Positions 21,991-31,750 of a DNA stretch of 64,000 nucleotides are shown piece by piece. The notes under the pieces were generated by a model. That model saw only the letters and a list, made by a program, of their open reading frames with translations, was not told where the DNA came from and did not search any database. The first letter of the stretch is position 1. Every line of letters starts with the position of its first letter. This stretch comes from Trogon surrucura. Taxonomy: Eukaryota > Chordata > Aves > Trogoniformes > Trogonidae. Where the stretch lies: the NCBI GenBank assembly GCA_020746105.1, contig CM036621.1, positions 45,976,264 to 46,040,263 of the forward strand, read 5' to 3'. A program made the position numbers and the translations under genes.

Positions 21991-22417
21991 GGAAGATGAT
22001 TAGTGAAGAGGAAGGAACACTGACTGGTGAAAGAAGAGTTTCATTCTTAGGCTGTGGGTTCAAGGTGCATGTGTGGCATCACTTTGTGATTCAAGAGTGG
22101 TTGAAAATACAGGAAGGTAAAGCTTAAAATAAAGCTTCATCATTTCCTGCTCACAAATCGCCATTTAGGAGTTTGTCACAAACCCACAGCCTTCTGCCTT
22201 GCTCCAGCAGGCTGCAAGGTTGCTTCTGTCTGAAGCACGTGTCCTCTACCGCACCTCAGAAAAGCTGATTTCCTCTTTCCTCTTCCAGAATGATGTTAAA
22301 AATAGCTGGGCTTGACCTCAGCACTTTTGAAAGGCTTTTTCACCCTGGCAGGCAGGGCAGGGAGAAGTCACCAGGGACAATTTAGTGCTATGGCTCTGCA
22401 AGGCCAAGTCACCCTAG

Positions 22418-22647
22418 GAATTAAAATAATTCCCCAAACCCTACAAGGCATGTCTTTAACAGCAATGCTGACAACCCCCGGCTCCACACGCGTAGGACAT
22501 GTGTCCTGGTACTGCCACGGTTTATTCCGGGACAGAAGATGTTTGTGTCTTCATGTGGGCCCTGCTGGTATGAAATGAAAGGCCTTCCTCAAACTTTTCT
22601 TGCCCCTAGAGCCTGATGGTTCATTCCCCCGCTTGGGACCACGTCAG
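22418..22647 (+). repeat. Left 230-bp flank copy of the CR1 target
   Basis: This 230-bp segment (starting gaattaaaataattcccc, ending gggaccacgtcag) is repeated, with no difference that I can see, at 27016-27245. The two copies directly bracket the full-length CR1. Confidence 0.93.
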
Positions 22648-22974
22648 AGAGACCACGTCAGAGAGACCACGCGGGAGAGAGTGACGTAGGCGAGGAGGAA
22701 GCCGGCAGCCCGCGAAACTCAAAAGCGGCTAGCCATCTGACTCTTGAGAGCGGCGCGAGCGTGGGGGAGGGGAGGACCTGCTGGACTCTGGTGATCCGCG
22801 GGCACAGCGGGGTGTTACTGGTGGCTCAGGGAGGGCGAGGATCGCAGACCCTGGGCATAAGAGGTGAAGGGTGGTTATTGGTTAATTCTTTTCTATATTT
22901 TTTTCTGTTGTTGTTGTTTGTTTTTTTTTGTTTTTTGATCATTTTTCTTTCTTTTTTTTTTCTTCTTCCCCATT

Positions 22975-24042
22975 ATGGTTGCCACCAGACAGAAAGCCAC
23001 CGCGAGGAGGAGTGTGGGGACCCAAACAGTGCTCCAGCACAAGGACGCAGCTGTGCAGGCTGCCGGCTGCAGGGAGTGCCTGAGCCTGTGCCTCCCAGAG
23101 GCTGCATCTGACAGTGCCTGTGTGAGGTGCGGTCAGTTGGATGATCTCCTCCATCTTGTGGTAGAGCTAAAAGAAGAAGTGGAGAGGCTGAGGAGCATTA
23201 GGGAGTGTGAAAGAGAGATAGATTGGTGGAGCCAGTCCCTGATGCACACACAGCACTCTCCACATGCAACAGGGGATCCTCTCCCCTCTGGCCATGAGGT
23301 CAAAGGAGGGGACCAAGGTGATGAGGGGGAATGGAAACGAGTCCTGGCTCGGAGAGGAAGGCGGGTCCATGCCCAGCCTCCCTCACCTGCTCAGTTGCCT
23401 CTACAGAACAGGTACAGTGCTCTGGAAGAGGAGAGCCATGGAAAAGAAGAGGTGAATGAATGTGGAGACGTAAGGTTGACTTCGCTGACCAAATCAGACC
23501 TATGCATCAGGACTAGTTCAATTAAAAAGAAAAGGAGGGTAGTTGTCATTGGTGACTCCATCCTGAGGGGAACAGAGGGTCCCATTTGCCGTCCAGACCC
23601 AGTCCACAGGGAAGTCTGTTGCCTCCCTGGAGCTCGGATTAGGGACATTACTAAAAAACTTCCCAGGCTGGTGAGTCCCACTGATTATTACCCATTGTTG
23701 ATTGTCCAGGCTGGCAGTGACGAGATCAATCATAGAAGTACTCAGAGAATTAAAAAGGACTTTAAGTTGTTGGGCCAGGTGATCAAAGGATCGGGGGCAC
23801 AGGTAGTTTTCTCATCTATCCCTTTAGTAGGTGACAGGAATAGTGAAAGGAAAAGAAAAGTAGATGCAGTTAATGCATGGCTCAAAGACTGGTGCCTCCA
23901 ACAACGTTTTGGGTATTATGATCACGGGGAAGTTTATGCAGTACTGGGCATGAGAGATATAGATGGTGTAGACCTGTCTAAGAGAGGGAGGAGAATTCTT
24001 GCTGGAGAGTTGGCAGGATTAATAGATAGGGCTTTAAACTAA
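22975..24042 (+). CDS. CR1 ORF1 protein with SGNH esterase-like domain
   Basis: A 355-aa protein. The N-terminal part has a Cys-rich stretch (CRECLSLC...CVRCGQLD, residues ~25-50) and a charged helix likely to be a coiled coil (LKEEVERLR). The C-terminal part is the esterase domain known from CR1 ORF1: GDSI motif at 193-196 with the nucleophile Ser195, then [10 protein letters not shown]1 ORF1 proteins bind RNA and are thought to act as a chaperone in the retrotransposition particle. Odd point: the catalytic Asp-x-x-His box near the end reads D-G-V-D at 330-333, so the expected His333 is Asp (codon GAC at 23971). This would disable a Ser-His-Asp triad. The start codon follows a T-rich stretch and is the first ATG of the frame. 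Confidence 0.9.
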   Translation: MVATRQKATARRSVGTQTVLQHKDAAVQAAGCRECLSLCLPEAASDSACVRCGQLDDLLHLVVELKEEVERLRSIRECEREIDWWSQSLMHTQHSPHATGDPLPSGHEVKGGDQGDEGEWKRVLARRGRRVHAQPPSPAQLPLQNRYSALEEESHGKEEVNECGDVRLTSLTKSDLCIRTSSIKKKRRVVVIGDSILRGTEGPICRPDPVHREVCCLPGARIRDITKKLPRLVSPTDYYPLLIVQAGSDEINHRSTQRIKKDFKLLGQVIKGSGAQVVFSSIPLVGDRNSERKRKVDAVNAWLKDWCLQQRFGYYDHGEVYAVLGMRDIDGVDLSKRGRRILAGELAGLIDRALN

Positions 24043-24185
24043 GTTGGAAGGGGGAAGGGGATAAAACCCGAGTCTCTACACATGAGCCAAGGGGAAGTAT
24101 CCCAGGGTTAGGCAAAAAATGCACAAGCAACGGTAACAGATGCTCCATTAAATCTCTGAAGTGTCTGTACACCAATGCAAGAAGC

Positions 24186-26927
24186 ATGGGGAATAAGCAG
24201 GGAGAATTAGAAGTCTATGTTCGGCTGGAGAACTATGATCTTATTGCAATTACAGAGACGTGGTGGGACAGCTCACATAACTGGAATGTGGGCCTTGATG
24301 GTTATGTTCTCTTTAGGAAAGACAGGTTGATGAGGCGAGGTGGGGGAGTTGCTCTGTACGTGAGAGAGCAACTGGAGTGTATTCAGATCCATCGAGCAGC
24401 AGATGAGGAGCAAGTAGAGAGTTTATGGGTGAGAATTAAGGGGCAGGCTAGCTTAGGTGACACTGTGGTGGGTGTCTACTATAGACCACCTGATCAGGAG
24501 GTGGAAGTTGATGAGGCCTTTTACAGGCAGATGACAGCAGCCTCTCAGTCCCAGGCCCTGGTTCTCATGGGGGATTTCAACTACCCAGACGTTTGCTGGA
24601 AGTCCCACACAGCCAGCCATCCTCAGTCCAGGAGGTTCCTCCAGTGCATCGATGATAACTTTTTGATGCAAATGGTAGATGAGCCTACCAGGAGAGGAGC
24701 GCTGCTGGACCTTGTGTTCACCAACAAGGAAGGACTGGTTGAAGCAGTGAAGGTTGAGGGCAACCTTGGCTGCAGCGACCATGAGATGGTGGAGTTCAGG
24801 ATCCTGTGCGGTAAAAACAGAATAGCAAGCAGGATCGCAACTCTGGACTTCAGAAGGGCCAACTTCGGCCTCTTCAAGCAATTACTGGGGGATACCCCTT
24901 GGGACAGGGAGCTGAAAGGTAAAGGGGCCCAAGACAGTTGGTTGGCATTCAAAGACCACTTCTTCGAGGCTCAGGATCAGTGCATCCCATCAGGTAGGAA
25001 ATCAAGAAAGAGATCCAGGAGACCTGCTTGGTTAACCAGGGATCTGCTGGACAGACTCAGGTGGAAGGGGAGGGTGTTTAAATTGTGGAAGGAAGGGCTG
25101 ACCACTTGGGTGGAGTACAGGGCAGCTGTCAGGGAGTGCAGGGAGGCAATCAGAAAAGCTAAGGCCTCCTTGGAGTTAAAACTTGCAAGGGAGGTCAAAG
25201 ACAACAGAAAGGGCTTCTTCAAATACATTGCCGACAAAACTAACACTAGAGGCAATGTAGGCCCTCTGTTGAATGAGGTGGGTGCCCTGGAGACAGAGGA
25301 CAGAAAGAAGGCAGAGTTGCTGAATGCCTTCTTTGCCTCTGTCTACACTGTTGGAGACCGTCCTCAGGAGCCTCAGTCCCCTAAGGCCCCAGAGGAAGTC
25401 ATGACAAAGGAGGAGTCTGCCCTGATTGATGAGGAGTGGGTTAAGGATCAGTTTGAACACTTGGACATTCATAAATCCATGGGCCCTGATGGGATGCACC
25501 CACGGGTGCTGAGGGAGCTGGCGGGAGTCATTGCTAGGCCACTCTCCATCATCTTTGGTAAGTCGTGGGTAACAGGTGAGGTGCCTGAAGACTGGAGGAA
25601 AGCGAATGTCACTCCAGTCTATAAGAAGGGCAGGAAGGATGACCCGAGTAACTACAGACCGGTCAGCCTCACCTCCATCCCTGGAAAGGTGATGGAACAT
25701 CTTATCCTTGACACTGTCTCTAGGCATATCAAGGATAAGAAGGTTATTAGGGGCAGTCAGCATGGCTTTGCCAAGGGGAAGTCATGTTTGACCAACCTGA
25801 TAGCCTTTTACGAAGACATAACCAGGTGGATGGATGGTGGCCATGCAGTGGACGTGGTCTACCTGGACATCAGCAAGGCCTTTGGCACCGTCTCCCACAG
25901 CATCCTCATAGGTAAACTGAGGAAGTGTGGTCTGGATGACCAAGTAGTGAGGTGGGTCGAGAACTGGTTGAAGGGAAGAAGCCAGAGGGTTGTGGTCAAT
26001 GGGGCCGAGTCTGGCTGGATGCCTGTGTCTAGTGGGGTCCCTCAGGGGTCAGTGCTTGGGCCGGTGCTGTTTAATATATTCATCAATGATCTGGATGAGG
26101 GATTAGAGAATGTTGTCAGCAAGTTTGCTGATGATACGAAGTTGGGGGGAGTGGTTGACACACCAGAAGGCTGTGCAGCCATTCAGAGAGACCTGGACAG
26201 GCTGGAGGGCTGGGCGGGGAGAAATCTTATGAAGTTTAATAAGGGCAAGTGTAGAGTTTTGCACTTGGGAAAAAATAACCCCATGTGCCAATATAGGTTG
26301 GGGACTGCCCTGCTGGAGAGCAGTGCAGGGGAAAGGGACCTGGGGGTTCTAGTGGACAGCAGGATGACCATGAGCCAGCAGTGTGCCCTCGTGGGCAAGA
26401 AGGCCAATGGCATCCTGGGGTGTATTAGAAGGGGAGTAGCAAGTAGGTCAAGAGAGGTCCTCCTGCCCCTCTACTCTGCCCTGGTGAGGCCGCATCTGGA
26501 ATATTGTGTCCAGTTCTGGGCCCCTCAGTTCAAGAAGGACAGGGAGCTGCTTGAGAAAGTCCAGCGTAGAGCCACAAAGATGGTGAAGGGAGTGGAGCAT
26601 CTCCCTTATGAGGAAAGGCTGAAGGAGCTGGATCTCTTTAGCTTGGAGAAGAGGGGGCTGAGGGGTGACCTCATCAATGTTTATAAATATGTCAAGGGGG
26701 AATGTCAGGAGGATGGAGCCAGGCTCTTTTCAGCGGCGTCCACTGACAGGACAAGGGGCAATGGGTGGAAGCTGGAACACAGGAGGTTCCAGAAAAATAT
26801 GAGGAAAAACTTTTTCACTGTGAGGGTGACTGATCACTGGAACAGGCTGCCTAGGGAGGTTGTGGAATCTCCATCTCTTGAGACATTCAAAACCCGCCTG
26901 GACGCGTTCCTGTGCGCTCTAGTGTAG
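24186..26927 (+). CDS. CR1 ORF2: APE endonuclease + reverse transcriptase
   Basis: At least 913 aa. The endonuclease comes first: TETWW with catalytic Glu24, GDFN (Asp130) and SDH (197-199). The reverse transcriptase follows (~470-760): YLDISKAF motif A with Asp561, [20 protein letters not shown], and FADD at 647-650. The C-terminal part ends with [19 protein letters not shown]. The conserved endonuclease opening (CLYTNARS) lies just upstream of the first ATG in the same frame, which is open from 24030 and overlaps the end of ORF1. Translation may therefore start by reinitiation or frameshifting rather than at 24186. Odd point: motif A reads KAFG where CR1 and related RTs have KAFD (Gly567, codon GGC at 25884); the metal-binding Asp561 is kept. 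Confidence 0.93.
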   Translation: MGNKQGELEVYVRLENYDLIAITETWWDSSHNWNVGLDGYVLFRKDRLMRRGGGVALYVREQLECIQIHRAADEEQVESLWVRIKGQASLGDTVVGVYYRPPDQEVEVDEAFYRQMTAASQSQALVLMGDFNYPDVCWKSHTASHPQSRRFLQCIDDNFLMQMVDEPTRRGALLDLVFTNKEGLVEAVKVEGNLGCSDHEMVEFRILCGKNRIASRIATLDFRRANFGLFKQLLGDTPWDRELKGKGAQDSWLAFKDHFFEAQDQCIPSGRKSRKRSRRPAWLTRDLLDRLRWKGRVFKLWKEGLTTWVEYRAAVRECREAIRKAKASLELKLAREVKDNRKGFFKYIADKTNTRGNVGPLLNEVGALETEDRKKAELLNAFFASVYTVGDRPQEPQSPKAPEEVMTKEESALIDEEWVKDQFEHLDIHKSMGPDGMHPRVLRELAGVIARPLSIIFGKSWVTGEVPEDWRKANVTPVYKKGRKDDPSNYRPVSLTSIPGKVMEHLILDTVSRHIKDKKVIRGSQHGFAKGKSCLTNLIAFYEDITRWMDGGHAVDVVYLDISKAFGTVSHSILIGKLRKCGLDDQVVRWVENWLKGRSQRVVVNGAESGWMPVSSGVPQGSVLGPVLFNIFINDLDEGLENVVSKFADDTKLGGVVDTPEGCAAIQRDLDRLEGWAGRNLMKFNKGKCRVLHLGKNNPMCQYRLGTALLESSAGERDLGVLVDSRMTMSQQCALVGKKANGILGCIRRGVASRSREVLLPLYSALVRPHLEYCVQFWAPQFKKDRELLEKVQRRATKMVKGVEHLPYEERLKELDLFSLEKRGLRGDLINVYKYVKGECQEDGARLFSAASTDRTRGNGWKLEHRRFQKNMRKNFFTVRVTDHWNRLPREVVESPSLETFKTRLDAFLCALV

Positions 26928-27015
26928 GTGATCCTGCTCTGGCAGGGGGGTTGGACTAGATGATCTTTGAGGTCCCTTCCAACCTTTAACATTCTGTGAT
27001 TCTGTGATTCTGTGT

Positions 27016-27245
27016 GAATTAAAATAATTCCCCAAACCCTACAAGGCATGTCTTTAACAGCAATGCTGACAACCCCCGGCTCCACACGCGTAGGACATGT
27101 GTCCTGGTACTGCCACGGTTTATTCCGGGACAGAAGATGTTTGTGTCTTCATGTGGGCCCTGCTGGTATGAAATGAAAGGCCTTCCTCAAACTTTTCTTG
27201 CCCCTAGAGCCTGATGGTTCATTCCCCCGCTTGGGACCACGTCAG
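27016..27245 (+). repeat. Right 230-bp flank copy of the CR1 target
   Basis: Second copy of the 230-bp segment at 22418-22647. It starts immediately after the CR1 terminal repeats and ends at the same CACGTCAG. Confidence 0.93.
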
Positions 27246-28223
27246 CTACTCCCTCTCCTCAACATGCAGGTGATTCACGTTTAAGTGCAGGTTGGCATTT
27301 TTGCGACTCCTTAGCCAAGTTTAGCAGCTAACAGGCTTTCAGCAGAGCAATCCGATGTCATGCCACAACCTGTAATTAAAAGTGTCTTGAGGATGTCGCT
27401 CCATCACAAGGAAGCGTCGCTGTGAACTTCTGGCTTGCTGCTGTTAGCGTATCCGAAGAGCAGGATGGAAAGGTTCTTGGCCTCAGAAATCAACTCACTG
27501 TGCAAAATCAGCCAGTTTTGGTGTGTGTCACCTTCAGGAGTGGAATTCAGAGCCCATGATTATTTTTCTTTGAAAATTTGATTCCAAGCAGAATTCATAT
27601 CCCAGCCATGAGGAATAATAAAAGAAAAAAAGGCAAAATCCTCCAAGTGGATCCAAAAGCGCTAACAATTTTCTCGTGCTGGGCTAGCTTGAGTCCCCAC
27701 GTCAGTGTCTGTAGTACCTGGGCATCTGGGGCAGGAGAAATGCCCTCCAGCATTTTTCTCCTGGCCGTGTGTGGTCCTCCACCACCCTCACACCCGCAGC
27801 CCCCCTGGTTTTCCTGCCGTCAATGAGACTGCTGGTTTTATCGACAAACGTGAATTTCTTGTGCTCAGCCTGCACCCCCAAGCTCACCTCAGGTGCACTG
27901 GGGAGCTGAATGGGTTGCACTTGAAGGAAGCTGGGGAGAGATGTGCTGGAGATGCACCTGCCCTAAATTCTGCTGAAATGTTCTCCTGCCTGGTGGCATG
28001 AGACCTAAAATGTACTTTGGCCTTAGGTAAATGTACTTCGGCAAGGTAATTAGTGCCTGTAGCCCAAATCATTTCAATCTTAGTATTAAATGGAATCAAA
28101 ACATGATAGATGAAAGAGGGAACTGTTTAATCAGCCAGGGGAACTTTCCAGGAGAAAACTGCTGGTTGTTGGGGAGTTTCAGGCAGAAGGTATGTGCTCG
28201 CTCCCCCGGGGGCCAGGGCACTC
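27246..28223. other. Upstream region of the beta-keratin gene
   Basis: No exon or repeat is recognised. The segment continues the pre-insertion sequence on the right of the CR1 and leads to the TATA box at 28224. Confidence 0.4.
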
Positions 28224-28230
28224 TATAAAA
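28224..28230 (+). promoter_or_regulatory. TATA box of the beta-keratin gene
   Basis: TATAAAA in 'ctctataaaacc', about 30 bp before the inferred start of a short non-coding exon 1 that ends at 28288 with donor GTAAGT. Confidence 0.85.
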
Positions 28231-29026
28231 CCCTGCGTGGTGCCTGGCCCCACCACCTGCTCCAGCTGCCTCCGCTGCCTCCATCTGGGTAAGTTGAGAC
28301 GGGCTCTGTCTCCTCCTCACTGAGCTGTTCCTTTCACCGATGCCTTGTGCCCGGTCCTCTGCGAGAGTTCAAGGTTTGTCACCTGCCTCCCTCCCGCCTG
28401 CGGAGGCTGTTGGGGAAGGGTTTCTTTCTGCTGTAAAATGAGGAGTCCAGGGGGTTGCTGGATGCAGGGCTTGCAGGATCCATAACCACGTTATCTGGGT
28501 GCATCCTGCATGGTTTTCCTTGCTGAAACAACAACAAAAGAGGTTAGTGCGTGCCCAGGTTGCGGGAATCAACGTGTCCCTCTTTACAGAAGAGCATCAG
28601 AGGTTCCTTGTAGTTTGGGATGGGTTAGCTCAGCTCATGGTTTATTGATTTAAATGAGTTTTGCTACAGCTTGATGTGTCTCAGTGAGCATTTCTCTCAG
28701 TGAAGGCTTGCTGTCAGCTGGAGGGCGGGCGGCGGGCAGGAGTGGGTCTGCTCTCAGCATCTGGTGTCTCCAGCTTCCCCAGACATGCAGCTCAACCCAA
28801 ACTTCTTGGTTTCTCCTGAGTGGGTTATGAGGTGAGGGAAGGGGGAAGCCAGCTCCTGGAAAACCTCCCTTTGGGGTTTGTAAACCATCCGAACTCTCCC
28901 TCTAGCTAGCTCTCCCACACCTCTTATTATGGGAGACACTGAATGAGGGCTCAGCAGGGCTGGCCCAGCCTCTTCCCTGCCTTTATGCCCTGGCTTTTGC
29001 TTTCAGGTGTACGTCCTCGCCGAGCA

Positions 29027-29323
29027 ATGTCCTGCTATGACCTGTGCCTGCCCTCCTCCTGTGGTCCCCGGCCTCTGGCCACCAGCTGCAACCAGCCCTG
29101 CTTCCGCCGCTGCGGGGACTCCACCGCCATCATCCAGCCACCCACCGTTGTGGTCACCTTGCCCGGGCCCATCCTCAGCTCCTACCCGCAAAACACCACA
29201 GTGGGGTCCACGGCGTCAGCGGCGGTCGGGAGCTACCTCCGGTGCTGTGGGGTCCCCGTGGCCTCTTGTGGTACCCGGGGGCTGGGGAAGGCGGGACTGC
29301 TGTGCCTGGGCAGCGGGCTGTAG
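29027..29323 (+). CDS. Corneous beta-protein (beta-keratin), 98 aa
   Basis: A structural protein of feather, scale or claw cells that forms 3-4 nm filaments. The gene has the classic avian design: non-coding exon 1 (~28255-28288), a 718-bp intron, acceptor at 29005-29006, 20 bp of leader, then the whole CDS in exon 2. The protein opens MSCYDLC (feather-type MSCYDLC), has Cys-rich arms and the conserved beta-sheet core [20 protein letters not shown] (residues ~36-55). The tail is unusual: [20 protein letters not shown] with few Gly-Tyr repeats. Typical feather keratins are 97-100 aa, so the length fits. A polyadenylation signal ATTAAA lies at 29763. It is a single copy here, not one of an array. 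The exact subfamily (feather, scale, claw) cannot be fixed without alignment. Confidence 0.92.
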   Translation: MSCYDLCLPSSCGPRPLATSCNQPCFRRCGDSTAIIQPPTVVVTLPGPILSSYPQNTTVGSTASAAVGSYLRCCGVPVASCGTRGLGKAGLLCLGSGL

Positions 29324-29762
29324 GGGTGTCCCCAGCGGTCACCTCCTCCAACTGGTGCCAGCAGAGCGGCTGCCCCAGGAGGGACAAACGAAGCACAGGA
29401 CCAAGACTGGGCAAGAGGACTAAGGAAATGCCTGTGAGTTTCCAGGCTGGGGGGGCACACCCGCAGCCAGAAGGGAACTGCGTGAGCGTGTTACTCGAGA
29501 CCGCAGGCCTCTGTATACCTTTCTCTCACTAAGCCTTTATATTTCCATGTAGGTGTCACACCCTGTGGCGCTACACAGCGTTTGCTACTGGCTGGGTGAA
29601 ACTGCTTATAGCAGGCTGTAGATGGAAGATGATAGTCATGGGGCGATGGGGCAGAGGAACGCCTTGTAGGGATCAGCTTGTCCCGGAGTAGGGTTTATCC
29701 ATTTCTTTCCTGAGCGCTGGAAATGCACTTCTCGTATTCTGAACTGGTTTATTCTCCTTCTC

Positions 29763-29768
29763 ATTAAA
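29763..29768 (+). terminator. Polyadenylation signal of the beta-keratin gene
   Basis: ATTAAA about 440 bp after the stop codon, followed by TG/T-rich sequence. It gives a mature mRNA of roughly 0.85 kb. Confidence 0.65.
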
Positions 29769-29789
29769 GTCATGTTCCATCATAGCCTG

Positions 29790-30584
29790 AGTCTTCTGGT
29801 TCTTTTATGCCTGTGGTCTAGGGGGGTTACATGCTCTGGAGGCAACATATGGTGGGTGAGGTTTCTTTTGGGGGGAATGGGTAAGGCTTCTTTTTGGACT
29901 GAAACAGGGGTTTCTGCTGCTCAGCTACACCAGCCTGAAGGCAATTTTCTCAGCCTGGAAACCTCTCCTGCCACCACCTAGAAACTGCCTGCTTTGCGAC
30001 AACTTCCCACAGGAGCAGACTTGTTACCTGTTCGCTTGAGCAGGTGGGAACATGAAGGGTTGGCATTTCCAAATGGCATTTACCCTGCATTTTGCAGCAA
30101 TTTTTTTGGGTGAGCTAAGGAGGATGGATATGGGGTCAGAGAAAAGAGGCAGAAGCAGGCTTCTTGAGTTCCTTTGGATGTCATTCTACGCTGAACTCAC
30201 ACAATATTTTACAAGTGACAACAAAGAGGGAAACATTCCGAAGATATATCAGGGCAAAGTGAGACCTCAAGCATTAGGCTCTTTATTCTTACTCTTCACA
30301 ACAGCCTGTGGCAAAAGGGGCCTTAAACAAATAAGTCTGTGCTGACTCAAATCGAGATAGCCCAGGTGCCAGTGAAGCATGTGATATGTCTGCATCTGGT
30401 TATACCTCTTCACAAAGCAGCAGAAATGTTTTATTTTTCTGTGCTGCTGCATGCACACACAGACATACGTATGCACAGGTGCAATATTTTGCCTTGAGTG
30501 AGCTCTGTGAGTAACATGAGCTGAATACACCTGCATCCCCACGCTAGCTCAGTGAATGGCACCCACCCTACATGTGGGCTGGGC
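29790..30584. other. No gene seen
   Basis: Flank between the beta-keratin gene and the retroelement remnants. No family or repeat is recognised. Confidence 0.4.
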
Positions 30585-30870
30585 TGTCCTGGTTTAAGTG
30601 CCCCTGGGCACCGGCTGTGTGGGGCTCCTGGCACGGGGCGGGGGTGGGGGGGGGCAATCACCATGATGGGGGCAGCTGTGCCTGTGGGGAGGAGAGGATG
30701 CTCGGTATAAAAGGGCCCTGAGGAGAGCCCTGGGGCCTGTGGTGTGGCTGGAGGGGGGGGTCTTCTGCCTGGGACCTTCTTGCCATCTGGTAGGTGTTGA
30801 TTCTGTATTAACATATTCTTTTTGTATCTTTTAATATATGTGCGTGCTTGTGTATATCTGTATGTAGTTC
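30585..30870 (+). mobile_element. Possible truncated ERVL-type LTR
   Basis: It begins with TGTCCTGGTTT, the usual start of avian ERVL LTRs, which is also seen in the minus-strand LTR at 49910-50602. A TATAAAAG lies about 120 bp in (30706), followed by a T-rich segment. The 3' end is not defined and merges into a CR1 fragment. An alternative is a TATA promoter with a short exon ending 'gccatctg|gtaggt'. Confidence 0.4.
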
Positions 30871-30879
30871 AACATCAGA

Positions 30880-31045
30880 CATTGGAATGCGCTGCCCAGG
30901 GAAGTGGTGGAGTCACCGACCCTGGAGGTGTTTAAGGAGAGGCTGGATGAGGCACTTAGTGCCATGGTCTGGCTGTTGTGATGCTGTTGAGTCATAGGCT
31001 GGACTTGATCTCGGAGCTCTTTTCCAGCCTCAACAATTCTGTGAT
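30880..31045 (+). mobile_element. Old CR1 3' end
   Basis: 'tgcccagggaagtggtggag' with 'ctggaggtgtttaaggag' and a terminal 'caattctgtgatt' identify an old CR1 subfamily, quite diverged from the young copies in this window. Confidence 0.85.
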
Positions 31046-31750
31046 TGTTGGTAGGAGGCTTCCTTAATATGGGTCACCACCACATCTGGTGGCATTCTGA
31101 ATGCTGTGTCTTCTGGCCAATTTGTGATTGTGTCTGTGATACCTGGGTGATCAAGGCACCCTAACTGTGCTTGCTGAGTTATTAGGGCAGTGCCCTTTCT
31201 CCAGGTACCACCAGTGGTGTGGTGGGTAGGTGTTACCCTCCACCTGTACATCCAGGTCAGGACTGGCAGCTGGAGTGCCAGGACGAGCTGTGCCTCAATG
31301 CTGATTAATTCTGAAACATCTTGAACTCCTTCATAGGCTCCTAATACTTGTTTTTCTGTGGGAGTGTATTTGGCTTCTGAGCCTCTATAACCACAGCTCA
31401 TGAATCCTAGAGGGCAATATCTGGTCTCCCCTGGTGCTTTTTGCCAGAGGCTCCAGGTGCAAGAGCCTGTCCCCTATTCTGTTTGCCACATGATCCAGGC
31501 AGCCCCAGAAAAGTTTTATCTTGCTGCTCAGAAGCAATGACACAGGTGCACCTTGTCCTGTGGTCTGTGCCCCATCAGCGAAAGTGGGGTACCTGTGATA
31601 TGAAATACAGTGCAGTGTTGCCCAGGTTTCCTCTGAGCACACAGACATTTGGGAGCTCAAATTTGCTGAGACTGAGCACTGATTGATCAAAGGTGTGTTT
31701 GAGGAGAGGTATCCTGACGTTTCTGAGACACCAAGCTTGACAGACACTCA
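31046..31750 (-). pseudogene. Endogenous retrovirus pol remnant
   Basis: The minus strand has a broken frame with a retroviral pol signature (SEAKYTPTEKQVLGAYEGV, typical of the RT-RNase H connection of endogenous retroviruses), followed by LVLALQLPVLTWM. The preceding part is in another frame (31747-31385), so there is at least one frameshift. No gag, env or paired LTRs are seen. It is a dead fragment. Confidence 0.7.

Larger units (their letters stand above)
22648..27015 (+). mobile_element. Full-length CR1 LINE with two open ORFs
   Basis: A 4.37-kb CR1 with a GC-rich 5' leader (22648-22974), ORF1 (22975-24042), ORF2 (open from 24030, first ATG 24186, stop 26925-26927) and a short 3' UTR with 'ggttggactagatgatc' and terminal ATTCTGTG repeats. 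Most CR1 copies are 5'-truncated, so a complete one is uncommon. The leader starts with a tandem 'agagaccacgtcag' that matches the end of the left target copy, which suggests that microhomology was used at the 5' junction. Both ORFs lack stops or frameshifts, but each has one suspicious substitution (see the ORFs). Confidence 0.95.

Noticed and set aside
21630-22127. 165-codon frame rich in EKEKEK
   Set aside because: It is the translation of the simple GAAAAA/AAAGAG repeat and has no conserved flank or splice context.
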